64,000 nucleotides of DNA. It comes from Bradyrhizobium prioriisuperbiae. Lineage in GTDB: Bacteria > Pseudomonadota > Alphaproteobacteria > Rhizobiales > Xanthobacteraceae. The stretch's first letter is position 1; each line of letters opens with the position of its first letter. Both the position numbers and the translations under genes were made by a program. Below are positions 26,193 through 33,764 of the stretch, in pieces. Under the pieces are notes generated by a model. It saw only the letters and a list, made by a program, of their open reading frames with translations, did not search any database and was not told the DNA's origin. The DNA lies in assembly GCF_032397745.1 (NCBI RefSeq), contig NZ_CP135921.1, positions 8,234,501 to 8,298,500 on the forward strand. Reading direction: 5' to 3'.

Positions 26193-27137
26193 ATGGACAA
26201 CAAGGACATGGACAACAAGCACGTTTTCACCGCCTGGGACGACACGCACTCGTCATTGTGGGGCAACCAGCCGATCCGCCTGGACCACCGGCTGCATCAA
26301 TCCGCGCTGTTTTCCCGTGACCAGCTCGCCAGGCTGATCGAAACCTATCCGCGTGAGCATTACAGCCTGGTCCACACCGGCGCGCGGGAAAGCCGACGGT
26401 TGTGGCGCGAAGGTGAAATCGGCAATCTGTCCGGCAACCAGGTGATCGACGCGATCTCCCGCGGCCGGCTCTGGCTCAATCTGCGCAATGTCACCGGTGT
26501 CGACACGCGTTATCGCGACGTGGTCGACCAGATGTTTGAAGAGATCGCGGCGAAGGTGCCCGGATTCACCGCCCCCACCCACGAGGCCGGCATCCTGATT
26601 TCATCCCCGGATGCGCAGGTCTATTATCATGCCGACATGCCCGGTCAGGGCCTGATCCAGATCGCGGGCCGCAAGCGGGTTTATCTCTATCCAGCTTCCG
26701 CGCCGTTCATCACGCCGCAACAGCTCGAGGACATCGCGTTGTTCGATGTCGAAGTCGATATGCCCTATGCCGACTGGTATGACCGACACGCCATCGTGTT
26801 CGACCTCGAACCGGGACAGATGCTGAACTGGCCGCTGAATGCGCCTCATCGCGTCGAGAACCTCAGCACGGTCAACATCTCGATGACGGTGTCCTACGTC
26901 AATCAGGACATCCGCCGCGCCCAGATGGTGCATCTCGCCAACGGCCTGCTGCGCCATCGCTTCGGTTATCAACCCAAGAGTCGCGCCATCAAGGGCGCCT
27001 CGTTCTGGAGCAAGGCGGTTCTGCAAAAGCTGCTGCGCAACAGTGCGTGGGTCAAAAAGGAGCGCAGTGCGCGCCGTCCCATCGATTTCAAGCTGGATGC
27101 GCATCAGCCCGGACACATCCTCGACCTCGCGGCCTGA
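26193..27137 (+). CDS. Cupin-like (JmjC-type) putative Fe(II)/2-oxoglutarate oxygenase
   Basis: A 314-residue protein with a double-stranded beta-helix core. The candidate iron facial triad is His146-x-Asp148 (YYHADMP) and His219 (NAPHRV), the HxD...H arrangement of cupin_8/JmjC-like hydroxylases. A positively charged IAGRKRVYLYP strand between them is typical of 2-oxoglutarate binding. It may hydroxylate a sugar, lipid carrier or protein linked to the polysaccharide; this is inference. ATG 26193 has AGGAG 7 nt upstream, and a short MDNKD/MDNKH duplication follows it. It is coupled to the next gene by a 1-nt gap. Confidence 0.75.
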   Translation: MDNKDMDNKHVFTAWDDTHSSLWGNQPIRLDHRLHQSALFSRDQLARLIETYPREHYSLVHTGARESRRLWREGEIGNLSGNQVIDAISRGRLWLNLRNVTGVDTRYRDVVDQMFEEIAAKVPGFTAPTHEAGILISSPDAQVYYHADMPGQGLIQIAGRKRVYLYPASAPFITPQQLEDIALFDVEVDMPYADWYDRHAIVFDLEPGQMLNWPLNAPHRVENLSTVNISMTVSYVNQDIRRAQMVHLANGLLRHRFGYQPKSRAIKGASFWSKAVLQKLLRNSAWVKKERSARRPIDFKLDAHQPGHILDLAA

Positions 27138-27138
27138 C

Positions 27139-28314
27139 ATGTCCCTTGTGATGCCCCACATCGTTCAGGCGATGCCGTCGCGACAGCCGGCGACGGCGTT
27201 CCTGGTCGACGTCAGCTCCGACTGGCAATCGCCGGCATGGAACACCATGATCGCCCAGGGGCGCGCACTTCCGTTCCAGCATACCGGCTGGCTCGAGGCC
27301 TGGTACGCGGCCTTTGCACGGACCTCCCATCTCGAGCCGCTGATCGTCACGATCCGGGACCGTGAGACCGGAGAACTGGCGCTGGCGCTGCCATTGATCG
27401 TGCGCAACGAGCGTGGCCTGCGGGTGGCCGAGTTCGCGGATCTCAATCTCACCGACTACAACGCGCCGGTGCTCGGCCCGGCCGCACCGCGCGACCCCGA
27501 AGCTGCCGAACATCTGTGGCGTGCGCTTTGCGCCGCGCTCGACGGCATCGATCTCATTCGTTTCAAGAAAATGCCCGTTGCGATCGGCGACCGGCCGAAT
27601 CCGCTGGCGCTGATTGCCGGCACTCATCCCTGCCAGGTCAACGGCAACCTGGTCACGACCGGTGACGACTTCGACGCCTATCGTTTTTCGCTGGAACGCA
27701 CGGTGCGCAAGGAGCTGGAGCGCAGCTGGCGGGTTTTCACCCGTCATCCCGAAGCCGGCTTTCGCGCTGTTACCGACACCGACGAAGCTTTGCGCCTGCT
27801 CGCCGTGCTGGAGACCCAGCAAAGCACCCGGATGCACGATCTCGGCCAGACCTATCTGCTGAACGAGGACACGTCGGCATCGTTCTATCGCAATCTCATC
27901 GTCGCGGGCCTGCATGACGGCTCCACCGTGATGACGGCATTGACCTGCGGCGACGAGATCGTCGCAACACTGCTCGGCGTCAGGAGCGAGCAGCACTACA
28001 TCATGATCCGGATCAGCAATGCCGGCGCCCAGTGGTCGAACTGCTCTCCGGGCCGGCTGATCATCGCGCAAACGATGGCTCACCTGCACGCCCAGGGCGT
28101 TCGCCTGTTCGATTTCAGCATTGGCAACTACGCCTACAAGCGCCGCTTCGACGTTGCCCCTGTTGCTCTGGTCGACAAGACAGCGGCGCTGGGCTGGCGC
28201 GGATTACCCAACATCGCCCGTGAAGGTGCGATCCAGTGGCTGCGCCGTCATCCCGCGCTGGACGAGCGCATGCGTCGGGCGTTTGGAAAAGTGCTTCACA
28301 CCCGCGAGGCCTGA
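27139..28314 (+). CDS. CelD/BcsL-type (FemAB-like GNAT) acetyltransferase
   Basis: A 391-residue protein with the Acetyltransf_6 arrangement: an N-terminal LPFQHTGWLEAWYAAF segment, typical of CelD/FemAB-like proteins in exopolysaccharide loci, and a C-terminal GNAT half with the VRLFDFSIGNYAYKRRF motif. It would acylate a sugar or amino-sugar of the polysaccharide. Caulobacter HfsK, a holdfast acetyltransferase, has a similar fold. Its ATG follows the cupin stop by one nucleotide (TGACATG), so the two are translationally coupled and probably work in the same modification. Confidence 0.85.
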   Translation: MSLVMPHIVQAMPSRQPATAFLVDVSSDWQSPAWNTMIAQGRALPFQHTGWLEAWYAAFARTSHLEPLIVTIRDRETGELALALPLIVRNERGLRVAEFADLNLTDYNAPVLGPAAPRDPEAAEHLWRALCAALDGIDLIRFKKMPVAIGDRPNPLALIAGTHPCQVNGNLVTTGDDFDAYRFSLERTVRKELERSWRVFTRHPEAGFRAVTDTDEALRLLAVLETQQSTRMHDLGQTYLLNEDTSASFYRNLIVAGLHDGSTVMTALTCGDEIVATLLGVRSEQHYIMIRISNAGAQWSNCSPGRLIIAQTMAHLHAQGVRLFDFSIGNYAYKRRFDVAPVALVDKTAALGWRGLPNIAREGAIQWLRRHPALDERMRRAFGKVLHTREA

Positions 28315-28346
28315 GCGTTTTTGATCGACTCAGGCAGTCGCGGCGA

Positions 28347-29429
28347 TCAGGCGGCGCGCCGACGGTAGCGATCGATCACCGCCATCAGCGGCTTCGGCTT
28401 CATGGCATCGTCGAGCGGCAGCGGCCGGTTCAGCCGTCCATCCGCACGCTTGTTGTAAGTCGGAACCCATGTGTACCGGTCGCTCAGCCCCCAGGTGATG
28501 ATGGTTTCCGGCCGGCAGGCGGCAAACACGGCTTCCAGAAAATCGTCGGCCTTCGCCGCCACCGCGGCGTCCCTCGCCTGCTCCGGTCCCGGCAAGGTGT
28601 CGTCGATCACATCGAGTTCAGTGATGAGGATCTTCAGGCCCCATCCCTTCAGTTCCGATACGAACGCCTGCAGCCCGTCGCGGTCGATGGCGCGATCGGC
28701 ATAGAGATGGGCCTGCAATCCGACCGCATGAAGCGGCACATTGCGATCCAGCAGCCTGCGCACGATATGACGCAGGGCATCGCGGCGCGCCCGGAAGCGC
28801 GCGCCGACATATTCAATATCGTATTCGTTCAGCACCAGCATCGCTTTCGGATCCGCCGCTGCCGCGGCGCGAAACGCGATCGGGATATAGTCCTCTTCCA
28901 GAAACCGCGACCAGACGAACGGGCGCAGATCCGTGACCCCCACAGGTTTGTCCGGGATCGGCTCGTTCACCACATCCCATGACGACACGAGGCCGCGATA
29001 ACGCGACACCACCGTGTGGATATGGCCCGTCAGCTCCCGCTCGGCCTCCGCGGCGGTCGAGATGGTGTTGACCCATTCCGGCATTGCGCCATACCAGGCG
29101 AGCGTATGGCCGCGCAGAGCGAGATGGTGCTGTCGTGCGAAATCGGCAATGCGATCGGCGTTCTCGAAATGATACTCGCCCCGGTTGCGGTGCAGATCGT
29201 CCCATTTCATTTCGCTTTCCGGAACGATGACCTGGCAATAGGTCGCGACGGCGGCCCGGTACGCGGGGTCATCCTGCAGCGCGTAGGACGAGATCGCGGC
29301 GCCATATGGCACCTCTGACGTCGGCCCGGCGGCCGGAGCGGCTACGCCGGATCCCTGCCACATGGCCTCCGCTGCGGTGCCGGCGAGCAGACCAAGAGCC
29401 GCACGTCGGGTGAGAAAGCTGTCTGTCAT
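28347..29429 (-). CDS. Secreted GH10 family glycosidase (endo-1,4-beta-xylanase-like)
   Basis: A 360-residue protein. A twin-arginine signal (FLTRRAALGLLAG) is followed by a TIM-barrel of glycoside hydrolase family 10. The acid/base Glu156 lies in WDVVNEP and the nucleophile Glu271 in ITELDV; GHTLAWYG and the VGLQAHLYAD strand are further hallmarks. It is a periplasmic or secreted retaining glycosidase. Within a polysaccharide locus it more likely trims or releases the organism's own polymer than degrades plant xylan. ATG 29429 is chosen so that the Tat signal is N-terminal. A perfect CtrA-type box lies 104 nt upstream. Confidence 0.92.
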   Translation of the reverse strand: MTDSFLTRRAALGLLAGTAAEAMWQGSGVAAPAAGPTSEVPYGAAISSYALQDDPAYRAAVATYCQVIVPESEMKWDDLHRNRGEYHFENADRIADFARQHHLALRGHTLAWYGAMPEWVNTISTAAEAERELTGHIHTVVSRYRGLVSSWDVVNEPIPDKPVGVTDLRPFVWSRFLEEDYIPIAFRAAAAADPKAMLVLNEYDIEYVGARFRARRDALRHIVRRLLDRNVPLHAVGLQAHLYADRAIDRDGLQAFVSELKGWGLKILITELDVIDDTLPGPEQARDAAVAAKADDFLEAVFAACRPETIITWGLSDRYTWVPTYNKRADGRLNRPLPLDDAMKPKPLMAVIDRYRRRAA

Positions 29430-29533
29430 CGCGCACCTGTCTCGAACCGGGACTGTCCCGTCCAACGATCACGTGCTGCAATATCGATGCCCAGATATCG
29501 ATACCTTCGCGGCCTGCCCGAGCGCAAACATGG

Positions 29534-29548
29534 TTAACGCTGGGTTAA
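29534..29548 (-). promoter_or_regulatory. Perfect CtrA-type box upstream of the GH10 gene
   Basis: TTAA-N7-TTAA occupies 29534-29548. Read on the minus strand, toward the glycosidase gene, the second half continues as TTAACCAT (29537-29530), the extended CtrA half-site. It lies in the 136-bp gap between the histidine kinase stop and the GH10 start codon, 104 nt before that ATG. CtrA is the cell-cycle response regulator of alphaproteobacteria. Binding is inferred from motif and position. Confidence 0.6.
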
Positions 29549-29565
29549 GACATGTCCGGGCCGGG

Positions 29566-30978
29566 TCAATTGCCGCGGGCGGTGCGCTTCGAGGCGGCCC
29601 CATCATCCTGATCATCGCGAACGAGCGGAAACGCCATCCGGAAGCAAGCGCCTTTCGACGTCTCGCCGAGCACCACAATGCGGCCGTTGTGACGACGAAC
29701 GATCTCCCGCACGATATTGAGCCCCAGGCCCACGCCGCGATTCTGAGCCTGCAGCCGATGAAACGGCTCGAAGATCTGTTCACGGTGCTCCGGCCGAATG
29801 CCCGGGCCTTCGTCGGACACAGCGATCGCTCCGGATTTTTCGACCGCCACGCTGATGGTGCCCTTGCGGCCGCCATGGGCGATGGCGTTCTGGACGAGGT
29901 TGATCAACGCCCGTTCCAGCGACGCCTGATCGCCAAGCACGGTGATGACAGGCGCTTCTGCAGCGAACGACACCTCGTAACCCGCAGCGATCGCAAGCGG
30001 TGCGAGATCGGAGGCCACCCGTCGCGCGAGGTCGACCAGGTCGACCCGCCCCATCTCATCCGGATGCAGATCGAGACGCTGCAGGTCGAGCAGTTGCTCG
30101 GCCAGAGTTGCCAACCGCGAGACATCCTCCAGCAGCCGGCTTTTATCGGCGCCATCGGGGAACGATTCCAGCCGGGTCTGCACGATCGCAACCGGTGTCC
30201 GCAGTTCGTGGGCCGCATCAGTCAAAAAACGCTTATGCCGCTCATAACCGTGATCGAGCCGGCGCAGGGCGCCGTTGAAAGCCGTGACCAGCGGCCCGAT
30301 CTCCAAGGGAACGTTCTGCAGCGACACCCGCGCCCCTCGCCGATCGATATCGACACGTCCGGCTTCCGACGCCGCCTCGTCGAGGCCGGCAAGCGCACGG
30401 CGAACCACGGCCGGCGTCGCGAACAGCGTTGCGAGTGTCATGAGAAGCAGGCACGGCAAGCCGATCACCGCAAAGATCAAGGCCGCGGCCAGCGCCGCCT
30501 TGCCCGCCGGCATCGCCCCTTGCGTCGCCGTCAGGATTTGCACACTCCCCGCCGCCGTATCCACCCGCTTGAAACGCGCGGCAAACCGTTTGGGATCGTC
30601 GCTGATCTGCCATCCCAGCCGCCCCTGATTGATGTGATCCAGTGAATGGCCGATGCGCGCGAAGTCCGGCGGCACCGCCCCCTCCGACAGGAGATATCCC
30701 TGTGCATCCGTGACAACGAACCAGAGGTCAGGCACATCCGCGCGCACCCTGGCAAGTTGCGGCGTCTGGCGCAGCATCAATCCGCCGTCGGCGCCGCGCT
30801 CCACCGCCTTCTGCACCACCTCGATGGCATAATCCTCGTCCCGGTCATCGATCAGATAACCGGATGCCCACAGGGCGCCGACCACCAGCAGCACCAGCAG
30901 CGTCAGCAGGATCGCCTGCAGGGCAACCAGCCGTCCGACCAGGCGCGATTTGAGGGACCGCAGCGGAGGCGCGGTCAT
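29566..30978 (-). CDS. Two-component sensor histidine kinase
   Basis: A 470-residue membrane kinase: transmembrane helices at about 20-42 and 162-185 bracket a periplasmic sensor of about 115 residues, followed by a HAMP-like linker, an H-box with His257 (DAAHELRTP), N-box NLVQNAIAHG, and G-boxes DEGPGI and GVGLGLN. It would phosphorylate the response regulator encoded immediately upstream, whose stop it overlaps by 4 nt. The signal is unknown; the layout resembles QseC/PhoQ-type kinases. It is oriented toward the GH10 gene and polysaccharide locus. Confidence 0.93.
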   Translation of the reverse strand: MTAPPLRSLKSRLVGRLVALQAILLTLLVLLVVGALWASGYLIDDRDEDYAIEVVQKAVERGADGGLMLRQTPQLARVRADVPDLWFVVTDAQGYLLSEGAVPPDFARIGHSLDHINQGRLGWQISDDPKRFAARFKRVDTAAGSVQILTATQGAMPAGKAALAAALIFAVIGLPCLLLMTLATLFATPAVVRRALAGLDEAASEAGRVDIDRRGARVSLQNVPLEIGPLVTAFNGALRRLDHGYERHKRFLTDAAHELRTPVAIVQTRLESFPDGADKSRLLEDVSRLATLAEQLLDLQRLDLHPDEMGRVDLVDLARRVASDLAPLAIAAGYEVSFAAEAPVITVLGDQASLERALINLVQNAIAHGGRKGTISVAVEKSGAIAVSDEGPGIRPEHREQIFEPFHRLQAQNRGVGLGLNIVREIVRRHNGRIVVLGETSKGACFRMAFPLVRDDQDDGAASKRTARGN

Positions 30979-31649
30979 GGCACGTGCTTCATGAGATAAC
31001 CGATGCCGCGAATGGCATGGATTTCGAGGCCTGCTTCCGTATCGATCAATTTGCGGCGCAGCCGGGAGATGTGGGTGTCCAGCGCATTCGACTGGATTTC
31101 ATCGTCGAAGCTGTAGACCGCCTCCTCCAGCGATGAGCGCTGCACGGTCCGGCCGATCCGGCGCAGCAGCGTCTCCAGCACCAGCAATTCCCGCCGCGGC
31201 AGATTGAGCGGTTCGCCGGCAACCGACGCAACGCGGTTGTCGAAATCGAAGGTCAGCCGCCCGGCCTGCACCAGATCCGACACCACATCCGCCGGCCGGC
31301 GCAGCACCGCGCGCAGCCGCGCGAGCAGTTCCTCGATCGCGAACGGTTTTGCCAGGTAGTCATCGGCGCCGACATTGAGGCCGGCGACGCGATCGGCAAG
31401 GTCGCCGCGCGCGGTCAGGACGATGACGGGAATGCCGGTCCGCTTCGCCCGCAATACCGGAATGAGCTGCAGGCCGTCGCCATCGGGCAGCTGGCGGTCG
31501 AGCAGGATCGCGGCATACACGTCGGACGAGACCGCCTCGGTTGCATCAACCAGGGTCGAGACATGATCGACGACGATGTCATAACGCTTGAGAGCGGCGG
31601 ACAATGCCGCCGCCATTTCAGGCTCGTCCTCGACCAGTAGAATACGCAA
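30975..31649 (-). CDS. OmpR/PhoB-family response regulator
   Basis: A 224-residue regulator. The receiver domain begins MRILLVEDEPE, with phospho-acceptor Asp51 (LLDRQLPDG), the conserved Thr in VLTARGD and Lys in LAKPF; a winged-helix DNA-binding domain ends with LRRKL and RGIGYLM. The start codon is TTG (31649), which gives the exact canonical N-terminus, so it is well supported despite being rare. It is the first gene of the pair and overlaps the kinase by 4 nt. It diverges from the SDR across a 287-bp gap (31650-31936) with no gene I can support. Confidence 0.93.
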   Translation of the reverse strand: MRILLVEDEPEMAAALSAALKRYDIVVDHVSTLVDATEAVSSDVYAAILLDRQLPDGDGLQLIPVLRAKRTGIPVIVLTARGDLADRVAGLNVGADDYLAKPFAIEELLARLRAVLRRPADVVSDLVQAGRLTFDFDNRVASVAGEPLNLPRRELLVLETLLRRIGRTVQRSSLEEAVYSFDDEIQSNALDTHISRLRRKLIDTEAGLEIHAIRGIGYLMKHVP

Positions 31650-31936
31650 TTTGGTGCACTGCCGTTTTGATCCGCGGACAGACCTTTCACATTCGCATTA
31701 CGGTAACATTGCGGAGTGGACATTTCGACCTCGCGGCGGCAAAGTCCGCGAAATTGTCAACCTGGATTTCAAACACGATCTGGCAAAACCCGGAAAAAAG
31801 CGGGCCCGGCCAGCGGGCCATGAGCTATCCCACCTGCCCAAATCTCGAATGTCCAGCACCCGAACTCCGGGTATGCCGACCCCCCGGCCTCCGAACGTCA
31901 CGGCAACCATGCCGCCAGCACTCAGGACCTCAAACC

Positions 31937-32716
31937 ATGGATCTCCATCTGCGCGGTCAACGCATCCTCATCACCGGCGCATCCAAGGGAATAGGCGCGG
32001 CCGCGGCGGAAACGTTCGCCGAGGAAGGCTGCCATTTGCACCTGGCCGCGCGCAATGCGGACGCGCTCGAAGCCCTCGCGCAGCGCTTGCGCAAGGCCCA
32101 CGGCGTCGAGATTTCCACCCATGCCGTCGATCTGCGGCAGTCGGACCAGTTGGCCAAACTGGCTGATGCCGCCGCCGACATCGACGTGCTCGTCAACAAC
32201 GCCGGCGATATCCCCGGCGGCTCGCTCGACAAGATCGACGAGCAGACGTGGCGGCATGCGTGGGATCTGAAAGTGTTCGGTTACATCAACCTGACCCGGC
32301 TGGTCTACGCCCGGATGAAGCAGCGCGGCCACGGCGTCATCGTCAATGACATCGGCGCCGCCGGCGAATGGTTCGATGCCAATTATATCACCGGCAGCGC
32401 GGGCAACGCCGCTCTGATGGCATTCACCCGCGCGCTCGGTGGTCAGAGCCTGAAGGACAACATCCGCGTCGTCGGCATCAACCCGGGTCCGGTGGCAACC
32501 GATCGCTCCATTGCCTTGTCGAAGCGGCGGGCGCTCGATCGCTTCGGCGACGAAGGCCGTTATCAGGAGATCATGGCCGACTTTCCACTGGGACGCGCGG
32601 CCAAGCCGCGCGAGATCGCCGACATGATGGCTTTCCTGGCCTCGGAGCGGTCCGGCTACACCAGCGGCGTGATCATGACCATCGACGGCGGCCTCACCGC
32701 CAGCGGCCGACGCTGA
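31937..32716 (+). CDS. Atypical SDR-family protein lacking the Ser-Tyr-Lys catalytic residues
   Basis: A 259-residue SDR. The cofactor motif TGASKGIG (13-20) and NNAG (87-90) are intact. Numbered against the classical SDR at 5819 in this window, which aligns without gaps here, the catalytic Ser is Gly140 (VNDIGAAG), the Tyr is Gly153 and the Lys is Asn157 (in YITGSAGNAAL). A tyrosine occurs three residues early at 150. I believe an atypical SDR subfamily with this motif is widespread in Bradyrhizobium-like genomes. It may use a different mechanism or act as a binding protein. AGGA lies upstream of ATG 31937. It is 22 nt before the next gene. Confidence 0.85.
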   Translation: MDLHLRGQRILITGASKGIGAAAAETFAEEGCHLHLAARNADALEALAQRLRKAHGVEISTHAVDLRQSDQLAKLADAAADIDVLVNNAGDIPGGSLDKIDEQTWRHAWDLKVFGYINLTRLVYARMKQRGHGVIVNDIGAAGEWFDANYITGSAGNAALMAFTRALGGQSLKDNIRVVGINPGPVATDRSIALSKRRALDRFGDEGRYQEIMADFPLGRAAKPREIADMMAFLASERSGYTSGVIMTIDGGLTASGRR

Positions 32717-32738
32717 AACAGACCTGAAGGACAATCCC

Positions 32739-33707
32739 ATGAAGGCCTATCTCTACGGCGCCAATGGCGCGGCCATCGCGGAAGCACCGAAGCCGACACC
32801 ACAGGGCGTCCAGGTTCTGGTGCGCGTGCACGCCTGCGGGCTCAATCGCGCCGACATCGGCATGACCAAGGGCCACGCCCATGGCGCCGCCGGTGGCGTC
32901 GGCACCGTGCTCGGCATGGAGTGGGCGGGCGAAGTGGCCGCGGTCGGTCCCGATGCGCAAGGCGTCAAAATCGGCGACCGGGTGATGGGATCGGGAGCGG
33001 CGGCGTTCGCGCAATACACCCTCGCCGATCATGGCCGGCTGTTCCAGATCCCGGGCGGCATGAGCTTCGAGGATGCCGCCACGCTGCCCATCGCGCTCAC
33101 CACCATGCATAACGCGCTGGTCACCAACGGACAGCTGCAGGCCGGTCAGTCCGTGCTGATCCAGGGCGCAAGCTCCGGTGTTGGCCTGATGGCGCTGCAG
33201 ATCGCGAAACTGAAAGGCGCCAAGCTCGTCGTCGGCTCATCGACCGATCGCGACCGCCGCGAGCGGCTGAAGGAGTTCGGCGCGGATCTCGCCATCGATT
33301 CCAGCGATGCCGGCTGGGTCGACCAGGTGCGCGAGGCCACTGACGGCAGAGGTGTCGATCTCATCATCGACCAGGTCTCCGGCAAGGTCGCCAACCAGAA
33401 CCTGCGCGCCACCAAAGTGCTGGGGCGTATCGTCAACGTCGGGCGGCTCGGCGGCAGCCATGCGGACTTCGATTTCGACACCCATGCGGCGCGGCGCATC
33501 CAGTATATTGGCGTGACATTCCGGACCCGATCGATCGAGGAAGTCCGCGAGATCTTCCGGCAGGTCCGCGCCGACATCTGGCCGGCGGTCGAGGCCGGAA
33601 AACTCAAGCTGCCGATCGACCAGGTCTATCCGTTCGGCGACATCGCCAAAGCCTTCGCACACATGGAAGCCAACAAGCATCTCGGCAAGATCGTGGTGAA
33701 GCTTTAG
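32739..33707 (+). CDS. Quinone-oxidoreductase-like enzyme (zinc-free MDR)
   Basis: A 322-residue medium-chain reductase of the quinone oxidoreductase (QOR) type. It has HACGLNRADIGM near residue 35 in place of a zinc-binding Cys/His site, the Rossmann motif IQGASSGVGLMALQIAK, and the VDLIIDQVSG segment of the family. It would reduce a quinone or enone with NADPH. It follows the atypical SDR by 22 nt with a clear Shine-Dalgarno (GAAGGAC), so the two are an operon and may act on the same substrate class. It converges on the TpsA gene. Confidence 0.9.
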   Translation: MKAYLYGANGAAIAEAPKPTPQGVQVLVRVHACGLNRADIGMTKGHAHGAAGGVGTVLGMEWAGEVAAVGPDAQGVKIGDRVMGSGAAAFAQYTLADHGRLFQIPGGMSFEDAATLPIALTTMHNALVTNGQLQAGQSVLIQGASSGVGLMALQIAKLKGAKLVVGSSTDRDRRERLKEFGADLAIDSSDAGWVDQVREATDGRGVDLIIDQVSGKVANQNLRATKVLGRIVNVGRLGGSHADFDFDTHAARRIQYIGVTFRTRSIEEVREIFRQVRADIWPAVEAGKLKLPIDQVYPFGDIAKAFAHMEANKHLGKIVVKL

Positions 33708-33764
33708 GCCGGACCACATCCGGGCAGACGGGTAGCGGCAGGGTCCACCGAGGACGGCACGACT

